A stretch of DNA of 12,825 nt from Ochromonadaceae sp. CCMP2298 (Eukaryota; Sar; Synurophyceae; Ochromonadales; Ochromonadaceae), in NCBI GenBank assembly GCA_026770595.1, contig MU634371.1, positions 1-12,825 of the forward strand. Direction: 5' to 3'. The number at the start of each line of letters is the position of its first letter. The first letter of the stretch is position 1. Shown here one piece after another: positions 7,106-12,825 of the stretch. The position numbers and the translations under genes were made by a program. The notes beneath the pieces are model-generated. The model searched no databases. It was given only the letters and a program-made list of their open reading frames with translations, and had not been told where the DNA came from.

Positions 7106-7888
7106 CTATATCGATATCATTTCGAGAAAATCTTCTGCGAGATCTGCTTTGCTCGTGCGGACTCCAGCGGTATCTGCTTTCACAAGACCACGCCCTACCG
7201 CTCCGCCAGCAGCAGGTTCAGCAGGCTCAGCCGCTTGGACATCATCAGCTCCATCTTCCGAATCCTCCTCCTCCTCCTCCTCTCTTTGATCTACCGATTT
7301 CGGCGCTGTTTGATCGCACTGATCTGCCGATTCCGGATCCGAAACTCGAAGTTCGTCTTCAGTTTGCTCGCTGATGTCCCTCTCGTGCGCCTTCATCTTG
7401 TACTCGTGGAAGTACTTATGCTTCATGAACCGCGGGAACGCCCCCATTGCCATTATGTTCATTATTTCTTTCTGCGCTTTGTCCAGCAGTCCCATGAGGT
7501 CGTCCACCCGCTCTTCCGGATTGTCGTCCACCATCTTCAATATGTTCATCCGGATCAAGTAGGACAGATTTACTTCCTTCTCGACTCCCTGCTTGAGAAA
7601 CAGCGCAACCAGATCTTTCAAGCAGTCGTTGATCTCCTGCATCTCACGCAGTTTCAACTTCTCCACCTCCACGTAAAATAAAAGATTCTCCTCCGCATGC
7701 TCGAACTCTAAGAACAGCTTGAAATACTCCCGGCCTAGCATATCGTCCATGACGCACTTGAATGTGAGGGTCTTCACGGATCCCATCCCTGGTAATCCTG
7801 CCAAATTCAATGAACAAGAGTTTTCCTTTTCTGACACGGGCCGAGAATCCACCCTGTCCGGCAGCACTTTTGATGTTACGCAACCCAT
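7106..7888 (-). CDS. RGS-domain protein with MGC acylation N-terminus
   Basis: A 260-residue intronless frame. Residues about 43-162 form an RGS domain, which speeds GTP hydrolysis on G-alpha subunits: FKCVMDDMLGREYFKLFLEF, then EHAEENLLFYVEVEKLK (helices 3-4), LSYLIRMNILKMV, and AQKEIMNIMAMGAFPRFMKHKYF-type helices 7-8. The N-terminus MGCVTSK is a strong N-myristoylation signal (Gly2, Ser6) with Cys3 available for palmitoylation, so plasma or flagellar membrane anchoring is likely. The tail (about 170-260) is acidic and disordered, with EEEEEEDSEDG at 203-213 followed by Ala/Glu/Pro repeats. No GPCR or kinase domain is fused, unlike many protist RGS proteins. It is divergent with the MFS gene. 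Confidence 0.85.
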   Translation of the reverse strand: MGCVTSKVLPDRVDSRPVSEKENSCSLNLAGLPGMGSVKTLTFKCVMDDMLGREYFKLFLEFEHAEENLLFYVEVEKLKLREMQEINDCLKDLVALFLKQGVEKEVNLSYLIRMNILKMVDDNPEERVDDLMGLLDKAQKEIMNIMAMGAFPRFMKHKYFHEYKMKAHERDISEQTEDELRVSDPESADQCDQTAPKSVDQREEEEEEDSEDGADDVQAAEPAEPAAGGAVGRGLVKADTAGVRTSKADLAEDFLEMISI

Positions 7889-8720
7889 AGCCAGTCCACG
7901 CGCGCGCTGTGTCCAAGTACTTTCCGATTTATCGGTCTTTGCCTCCGCTGTGAAGCAATCGCGTCAAGTTGGTGCCGCTGAAGAAGGGCTTCACCTAAAG
8001 AGGTGGGTGAATGCCGCGTGTCTCAGCCCAGCCTTGTTGCGCCCACGTGGTCTCAGGCAGAGGTCAGCCTCTTTCCGCGCCACACTAAAATGAGGACCCA
8101 GTGCGGGGGAAAGGAGGGATGACTTCCTCACGCGGAATAATGAGTCTAGGTCAGAGATCTTCGAACTTGGAACCCACCCCACCATCCTAACGTCTCTGCT
8201 GGCCTTGGGTGTCCGAACCAACGCTTCAAAAAAAACACGTTGCAACGTCAGAGGGACTTTTAGCTGGTCTTTTTCGTATATAGATCAAAACCCAAAAGAA
8301 GATGTTACATTTTTCATTTAAATCTTAAACAACCACGATCGTAAAAAAAGGGATAAAAAGGCACACTTAATTTTCGGGAGTGCTGGCCGTGAATGCTCTG
8401 GGTCACAAGAGAAGAGAAGCTAAGTTAGTTGGTGTGTTCACCCCCAACGAAGCAACCACTTCTGCCAGCAGTCCAAGGAGCTGTGCAGTTTTATGAGTGG
8501 CGAATCTTCTGAGAGAGTGCGCCACCGTACCTGCTGGAGTGGCTCCTTCTGGCGGTGGAGATGCAGCCCCAGAAGCAGTATCCAAGAGTCAGATGACGAG
8601 TCGCAGAAGCAGTAGAGTATCCCAGAAGCAGTAGCCCCACTCGCATCTTAGAAAAAAGGAGTCGCAGAAGCAGTAGAGTATCCCAGAAGCAGTAGCCCCA
8701 CTCGCATCTTAGAAATAAGG
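7889..8720. other. divergent intergenic region between RGS and MFS genes
   Basis: No gene supported; several open frames on both strands have no recognisable domain. The left part is GC-balanced, the middle (about 8225-8360) is AT-rich with A-runs, and the right end is occupied by repeats ending at the MFS start codon. Both promoters should lie here. Confidence 0.5.
8598..8719. repeat. 61-bp tandem duplication abutting the MFS start codon
   Basis: Unit 1 (8598-8658) and unit 2 (8659-8719) differ at one base (A-run GAAAAAAG against GAAATAAG). The second unit ends one base before ATG 8721. Each unit holds the inner repeat CAGAAGCAGTA twice, and a further copy occurs near 8569, so there are five copies in all. 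Unit length is not a multiple of three, and an in-frame TAG at 8649 shuts off any longer N-terminus. Confidence 0.93.
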
Positions 8721-10316
8721 ATGTTGAAACCTCCAAATAAAGATCTGCTGTTGGATTCCAACCTCTCCATGGTTAGCGAGATACCATTGGTGGGAGCTGC
8801 ACTGGCTGCGGCAGGCATACGGGTGGCGCAGGAGAAAGGCCCAGCCGAGAAGACTGCGGCATCTGTCAAGAAATCGTACGCGGTAATCATGCTGTTGTTC
8901 ATGCTGTACGCGCTCTCCTTCAGCCTGGTCATTCCGGCAATACCCGGACTGGTGCTAGAGCTCGTGCACAACAACACCTCTAAAAGCTCGTACTACTTTG
9001 GCGGAGCGACCGCCATGCGCTACCTGATCGAGTTCTTCTCCTCCCCAGTGCTGGGCAGCCTCGCGGACGTTAAGGGCAGAAAGGGCATCCTCTTGGTGAG
9101 CTTCCTCACCTGCTCAGTGGAGTTCTTCCTCCTGGCCTTCGCCCCCTCCATCCCCATGCTCTTCTTCGCCAGAGCAGTGAGTGGCATGGGCGACGTAGGC
9201 GCCTCAATCTCCTACACGATCGTGACAGACATCGCTACCCACAACACCGACGTAGTATCACAAAAGTACGCGCTGATTGGCGCTATGTTCGGGCTGGCCT
9301 TCACCATCGGACCTATCTGTGGGGGTATTCTGAGCTCGGTGAGCTTCCAGTTGTGTCTGGCTGTTGCGGGCGGGGTGTGCCTGCTGGGCACTCTGTGCTG
9401 CGCGCTATTCTTGGAGGAGACACTGCATCTAGTTCCCCGAGATGAACAGGAGGAGGGGGCAGGGGGGGCAGAGGGGGAGACGGGTGGGATGTGGGGGGTA
9501 ATGTCCAGGGCAGTTTCGGACTGCGTGGAGGCTATTAAAAGACACCTGGCGAACAAGCGAATGAGGGAACTGACCATCGTGCTCGTGCTGGCCACGCTGG
9601 GCGGCGGGTATTATTTCATCTGGTACCTGGTGATGGACTACAGATACGATGCCACCTCTGTGGAGATCGGCCTCTACCTCTCCTTCATGGGGCTTTTAAT
9701 CGTCGTCGTCAACGGTGTACTTGTGAATCTTATAATACCCAAGGTGTGGAACGAGATCGATGCGACGTTCTACGGGCTGGGACTGACAGCCGCACATGTG
9801 CTCCTACTGATCTTCTGCGTAACGCAGTGGTCGTTGTACGCTTTGAGCCTCATATTCTGCGTGCAGGCGCTGTTTTCTCCCGCTTTGAAGGCTGTCATAG
9901 TGCACGAGTATCTGCGCCAAGAGGGCGGGAATACGGGCAATCTGCAAGGCATTCTGCAAAGTATCACCACTCTCAGCACTGCCGTTGCAGCTATGCTGTT
10001 CGCAGTCCTCTTCTCCCTCAGCGTATCAGCCCTCAAGAGCACCTACCTCATCTTCCTCGTGTCTGGGAGCCTCTACGGGCTTGCGACTATCTACTTCAGC
10101 TATCTGCGGCCGCACCTCATCCCAGGGGCCCCAGGGCCAGAGATAAAGGACGACGACGCGCTGGTGCTCGCGGCCGCCTCTGGACAGATGAATCCCCTTG
10201 CATCCATGGCGTCCTTGTCCCAGGGATCCGCAAGGTACAAGGGCTCCCGGGGAGTGCAAGACGAGGAGGATGGCGAGTTTGGGGTGTCTATGTCTTATAA
10301 GTTCGAAGACGACTGA
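8721..10316 (+). CDS. MFS transporter, 12 TM, drug:H+ antiporter / MFSD-type
   Basis: A 531-residue intronless membrane protein. After a soluble N-terminus (1-50), TM1 starts near 52 (YAVIMLLFMLYALSFSLVIP). The MFS motif A GSLADVKGRKG is at 112-122 between TM2 and TM3. RAVSGMGDVGAS (151-162) fits TM4. TM5 carries GAMFGLAFTIGPICGG (187-202), a motif C typical of antiporters. A long hydrophilic loop (232-283), Glu/Gly-rich, separates the two six-helix halves, and the second half runs to about 462. The C-tail (463-531) is polar and acidic. It resembles the TetA / MFSD14 (HIAT1) group, so proton-coupled export of a small solute or drug is likely; substrate is unknown. The first Met is used; an alternative is Met17. 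The 61-bp duplication lies directly upstream, and the stop is 111 bases from the convergent DUF1995 stop. Confidence 0.88.
   Translation: MLKPPNKDLLLDSNLSMVSEIPLVGAALAAAGIRVAQEKGPAEKTAASVKKSYAVIMLLFMLYALSFSLVIPAIPGLVLELVHNNTSKSSYYFGGATAMRYLIEFFSSPVLGSLADVKGRKGILLVSFLTCSVEFFLLAFAPSIPMLFFARAVSGMGDVGASISYTIVTDIATHNTDVVSQKYALIGAMFGLAFTIGPICGGILSSVSFQLCLAVAGGVCLLGTLCCALFLEETLHLVPRDEQEEGAGGAEGETGGMWGVMSRAVSDCVEAIKRHLANKRMRELTIVLVLATLGGGYYFIWYLVMDYRYDATSVEIGLYLSFMGLLIVVVNGVLVNLIIPKVWNEIDATFYGLGLTAAHVLLLIFCVTQWSLYALSLIFCVQALFSPALKAVIVHEYLRQEGGNTGNLQGILQSITTLSTAVAAMLFAVLFSLSVSALKSTYLIFLVSGSLYGLATIYFSYLRPHLIPGAPGPEIKDDDALVLAAASGQMNPLASMASLSQGSARYKGSRGVQDEEDGEFGVSMSYKFEDD
9452..9498 (+). other. G-run cluster in MFS coding strand (possible G-quadruplex)
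   Basis: Six runs of three or more G lie within about 45 bases of the coding strand, separated by 1-5 bases. They encode the Glu/Gly-rich part of the central loop. The pattern fits the usual G-quadruplex rule in DNA and mRNA; structure formation is untested. Confidence 0.7.
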
Positions 10317-10427
10317 GACGCTCTGTCGTATATCACACGCTCTGTGATATGTCTTTAAATACTTAGAAATTATCATTTTTGGCAGGAAATATAGTGTATT
10401 TGTACAATGTATGCTACAAATTTAAAC
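10317..10427. other. 111-bp convergent 3' region between MFS and DUF1995 genes
   Basis: This short gap must hold both transcript ends or the 3' UTRs overlap. It contains a small inverted repeat, TATATCACA at 10329-10337 and TGTGATATG near 10343, which could fold in either transcript. Confidence 0.5.
10410..10418 (-). promoter_or_regulatory. TGTAGCATA motif in DUF1995 3' UTR (PUF-site-like)
   Basis: Sense-strand TGTAGCATA begins 10 bases after the DUF1995 stop, preceded by GGTTTAAATT. The RGS 3' flank has the same word, preceded by GGTTAAATT. TGTACAAATA follows, also of PUF-site type. The role is inference. Confidence 0.45.
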
Positions 10428-11381
10428 CTAGCTACTGGTAGCTTGCATAATCTGCTCTTGCGTTGGCTTCTCGTCGCCCTCCCACCTTGTGACCAGGTCA
10501 TCCTTGCCGGTCATCTGCCCCACCATACTGCCCACCGAGTCCATAATACCCCCTCCCGACTCCTTCTTAGGCTTCTCCGCAACATACCACTTCTCCCCGA
10601 ACTCATGGTAGACGAGAAACTCCCCGGCCGTGGACAGCACTGGCGGCGCGTAGTGGAAGGCGTTATCGAAAATTTCATCCACCTCTTCGGCCGCCGCAGC
10701 AGCAGCACTGTCTGCCCCAGCCACGATCGCATCCAGACGGGCGTTAATCAGCGCGATGAAGGTGGCTTCGCCGAACTTCTCGTGCAGTTTGATGATCTTG
10801 CGGGCATCCTTGGCCCTCGGGCCGGCCACTAGCAGCACCTCTGTGCCGTCAGGTACGTAGAGCCCATCTGACCCCAGCAGCGCCGCCTCCTGCTCCTGCG
10901 CAGAGAACCGCCTCGAGCGCAGATTGCCCATACCCTTAGCTGCCTTTACATCAATCGACAACACCTGTCCTTTGAACTTGCTGCCCCACAGGTTGCGCGC
11001 CACCTGCGCCTCCGCCTCGGACGGGAAAAGAACCACGGTGGTGGGCCCAAGAATGGCGAACATCTCAGTAAGCAGCCTGGCAGCCTCGCGATTCGAGCGC
11101 TTCACCAGGTCCAAGTCGTCGCTCTTCGCCTGCTTCTGCTTCCCGTTGGTTTCTATTCCGTAATCCACTGCTGGCGGGAGCTCTATCTGTATCCTGGACC
11201 TCCTGCTCTGCAGCGCCTTCTGCGTACACTGAGTGAGCTTCGTAATGACGCTCTTGATCTTGGTGGGGTACTTTACGCTCATTGAGAGAGCCCTCCTGTG
11301 AAGACCACTGAAGGATCTGACGCGAAAGGCAGAACAACTGCACAGGAGTGCAAGGAGGAGTGCAAGGAGGAGCTGCAGCAT
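10428..11381 (-). CDS. plastid-targeted DUF1995-family protein
   Basis: 317 residues from the ATG at 11381. I prefer this start over the upstream in-frame Met at 11525 because it gives a proper presequence: residues 1-17 are a hydrophobic Leu/Ala core, followed by CSAF, matching the ASAF-type cleavage site of complex plastids with Phe at the transit-peptide start, then a basic Ser-rich stretch (RVRSFSGLHRRALSMS). The mature part resembles DUF1995, found in plant and algal chloroplast proteins linked to photosystem II assembly: YPTKIKSVITKLTQCTQKAL, RIQIELPP (63-70), DLVKRSNREAARL, TTVVLFPSEAEAQVA, VLLVAGPRAKD, LINARLD (211-217), and GEFLVYHEFGEKWYV near 253-267. An Ala run (226-231) lies between. 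A chloroplast assembly or nucleotide-related role is inference from the family. Confidence 0.78.
   Translation of the reverse strand: MLQLLLALLLALLCSCSAFRVRSFSGLHRRALSMSVKYPTKIKSVITKLTQCTQKALQSRRSRIQIELPPAVDYGIETNGKQKQAKSDDLDLVKRSNREAARLLTEMFAILGPTTVVLFPSEAEAQVARNLWGSKFKGQVLSIDVKAAKGMGNLRSRRFSAQEQEAALLGSDGLYVPDGTEVLLVAGPRAKDARKIIKLHEKFGEATFIALINARLDAIVAGADSAAAAAAEEVDEIFDNAFHYAPPVLSTAGEFLVYHEFGEKWYVAEKPKKESGGGIMDSVGSMVGQMTGKDDLVTRWEGDEKPTQEQIMQATSS
11349..11372. repeat. 12-bp tandem repeat coding the signal-peptide core
   Basis: TGCAAGGAGGAG occurs twice in a row (11349-11360, 11361-11372), with a shorter degenerate copy just left. On the minus strand it encodes the repeating LLLA of the DUF1995 signal peptide. 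The unit is a multiple of three, so copy changes would alter the hydrophobic core length in frame. Confidence 0.85.
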
Positions 11382-11711
11382 GGCGCAGTTGTGTGCCACA
11401 CAGGGGGTCGTATCCGTGGTCTGCAATCGATGACAGCGCGCAGCACGGTTGCGATCCTGAAGTGAATGGCACCCACAGGGATGCACGATGCGCCAACAAG
11501 CAGCAGATAGATGCAAGAGGGACAAAGATCAAGGCGAGTGGATGATTTCGAGTGGATGGGTGGGTGAGTGGATGAGTGGATGAGTAATCCGCCGCAAATC
11601 CACAACACCGGAGCAAAAGGAAAAACTGTAAACAGATAAACTTTTTACGTTTCCCCGCTCCCCACCTAACATCCCCACTTCTATACAGCTATAGGCTATT
11701 CAATACAGCTA
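11382..11711. other. intergenic: DUF1995 5' flank and 3' flank of acidic protein
   Basis: No gene supported. The minus-strand frame continuous with DUF1995 up to 11525 could in theory extend it, but that stretch is Cys/His-rich with no leader character. An 8-bp-type repeat GAGTGGAT occurs four times between 11536 and 11582, twice in direct tandem. The left of the acidic-gene stop (11650-11711) has short repeats of TACAGCTAT. Confidence 0.6.
11536..11586. repeat. GAGTGGAT short tandem repeat
   Basis: GAGTGGAT occurs four times with spacers, the last two in direct tandem and followed by GAGTAAT. It lies about 150-200 bases upstream of the DUF1995 start, in its promoter or 5' UTR. Confidence 0.75.
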
Positions 11712-12825
11712 TTACTCGAAGAACTTGCTTAGCTGAGGCAGCAGGTGCAAGTACTGGTAGGCGAAACCTTGGCCCGCGTTAGAGCGCGACAGCAGCGCCA
11801 TGCGGGCGATACTCCTCTCCTGCTGCATGTAGGGCACACCCAGCACCGGCGGGGCAACACGCACGGGGGCGGATCCGTTCTTGTCCGCATCCCCCACAAG
11901 CTCCGTCACCTTCGCAACCCCCTCTGCCTCGTCTCCTGCGCTACCCTCCTCCTCCTTGCCCTCTACAGCGTCCGGAGCTGTTTCAGCTGCGCTGTCGCCC
12001 GCCTGTGCGTCGTCCTCCTCAGCGGCCCCACCCAGATCACCGTACAAGTCGTCCTCCCCGGCACCCCCGATGTCACCATATAGATCGTCGTCCGCTGTCA
12101 TATTAACCTCATCCTCTGCCTCTGGCGCATCGGCTTCTGCGACCTCTGCCTCGTTCCCGTCAGCTGACATCAGCAGGGCCTCGAAGTCATCCATTTCGGG
12201 CTCAGCGGTGGGTGAGTAGGCAACTGTGGGTGAGTAGGCTGGCTCCAGCTCGCCCTCTCCCGCACCACTGACCTCCATCAACAGATCATCTATAGACGCG
12301 CCATTCCCCCCCTCCCTCTGATCTAAAGCTCCAGCCCCAGCCTCACCCACAGCCTCACCAGCGCCGTCTTTTGCCTCTGACTTTCCCGCGATTTCTATGT
12401 CCATTTCCCCTTTCCGAACCCGGGCACTAGCCAGAGCCGGGTAGCGCATCTGCAGGATCTGCGCGAACAAATCAGGCCCCGCTAGCCGTTCAGATACGAC
12501 CACGTCCCTCCGCTGGGCAGCCACCAACCCCTCCAGCTCGTCCACATACGCAAGTTTTGCGGCCTCTGCCTTCGCCGCGGCCTTCCGAGCTGCCTTCGCT
12601 TCCTTCTTATCTTCCTTGCTTAACTTTTCGCCCGATCTTGGCGTTCCTGCCTTTCCATAATTTCCTGACTTGCCTGCCTCCTCCGTTTCAACCGATCGCA
12701 CTGCTGTAGCCTCTACCTGCGACTCTGCCTCCAGCTCCGCTCTTACAGCCGTCAGGACATCGGCAGCCACTCGGTGAGCCTCTTGCATCCTGTTGGATTT
12801 ACTGGCACTGGAGCTGGGTGGGGGG
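11712..12825 (-). CDS. acidic low-complexity protein with YSPT and DLYGD repeats, 5' end possibly outside window
   Basis: Residues below are counted from the Met at 12788 (358 residues), but the frame stays open to the window edge (upstream residues Ser/Pro/Asn-rich with no stop), so the gene may be longer. Features: a charged N-terminal helix (1-30), a Lys/Ala/Glu-rich likely coiled coil (55-100) with SKEDKKEAKAARKAAAKAEA, then YVDELEGLVAAQRRDVVVSE, a short possibly globular part to about 120, and a long acidic disordered region. Within it, AYSPT occurs twice (184-194), resembling the YSPT of the RNA polymerase II tail, and a 12-residue unit starting DDLYGD repeats tandemly (235-257). The last 45 residues are hydrophobic and less acidic, ending YQYLHLLPQLSKFFE. 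I recognise no family. A nuclear transcription or RNA-processing role is suggested only by composition. Confidence 0.7.
   Translation of the reverse strand, partial: PPPSSSASKSNRMQEAHRVAADVLTAVRAELEAESQVEATAVRSVETEEAGKSGNYGKAGTPRSGEKLSKEDKKEAKAARKAAAKAEAAKLAYVDELEGLVAAQRRDVVVSERLAGPDLFAQILQMRYPALASARVRKGEMDIEIAGKSEAKDGAGEAVGEAGAGALDQREGGNGASIDDLLMEVSGAGEGELEPAYSPTVAYSPTAEPEMDDFEALLMSADGNEAEVAEADAPEAEDEVNMTADDDLYGDIGGAGEDDLYGDLGGAAEEDDAQAGDSAAETAPDAVEGKEEEGSAGDEAEGVAKVTELVGDADKNGSAPVRVAPPVLGVPYMQQERSIARMALLSRSNAGQGFAYQYLHLLPQLSKFFE

Noticed and set aside
7991-8245. 84-residue minus-strand open frame between the RGS and MFS genes
   Set aside because: No recognised motif, ordinary intergenic composition and competing frames on the other strand.
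8270-8325. Possible third fragment of the foldback family (ATCAAAAC...AGATGTTACA)
   Set aside because: Only short word matches, with no opposite arm nearby.
8491-8977. Minus-strand open frames containing repeated CEWGYCFW / MRVGLLLLGYSTASAT peptides
   Set aside because: The peptide repeats are only the translated 61-bp duplication, and part overlaps the MFS coding sequence.
11382-11525. N-terminal extension of DUF1995 to an upstream in-frame Met
   Set aside because: It would bury a clear signal peptide and plastid cleavage motif behind 48 Cys/His-rich residues.

Overview
The window is nuclear DNA from a eukaryotic protist, most likely an alga with a red-lineage secondary plastid (stramenopile, haptophyte or cryptophyte; I cannot say which). 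The evidence is GT-AG spliceosomal introns in two genes, long gene spacing with AT-rich gaps, a flagellate-type Rab GTPase (RAB28), and a DUF1995 protein whose N-terminus is a signal peptide followed by a Phe-led cleavage motif (CSAF) and a basic Ser-rich stretch, the bipartite presequence of complex plastids. There are no operons, ribosome binding sites, CRISPR arrays, tRNA or rRNA genes that I can see.

Layout. (1) 359-2124, minus: a five-exon histone-deacetylase-family lysine deacylase with a hydrophobic N-terminus. (2) 2125-3062: its upstream region, with several short repeats. (3) 3063-3650, minus: a small mitochondrial-type protein with a TCAIM/DUF4460-like, HPD-containing domain. (4) 3651-4569: a divergent promoter region holding foldback element A (about 406 bp, arms in exact register around 4184/4185). 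(5) 4570-5253, plus: RAB28-like GTPase with a CaaX end. (6) 5254-6220: a GATATA microsatellite and foldback element B, a more diverged relative of A. (7) 6221-6757, plus: a three-exon gene for a small Lys/Ala-rich protein. (8) 7106-7888, minus: an RGS-domain protein with an MGC dual-acylation N-terminus. (9) 7889-8720: a divergent promoter region ending in a 61-bp tandem duplication that stops one base before the next ATG. (10) 8721-10316, plus: a 12-TM MFS transporter. (11) 10428-11381, minus: plastid-targeted DUF1995 protein. (12) 11712 to the window edge, minus: an acidic low-complexity protein with YSPT and DLYGD repeats, open at the edge.

The genes do not form one pathway. Three have membrane-trafficking or signalling roles (RAB28, acylated RGS, MFS carrier) and three carry likely organelle or secretory presequences (deacylase, TCAIM-like, DUF1995). 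The most interesting non-gene signals are the two related foldback elements, each sitting in the 5' flank of a plus-strand gene, and a shared TGTAGCATA motif just after the stop codons of the RGS and DUF1995 genes that resembles a PUF-protein binding site.
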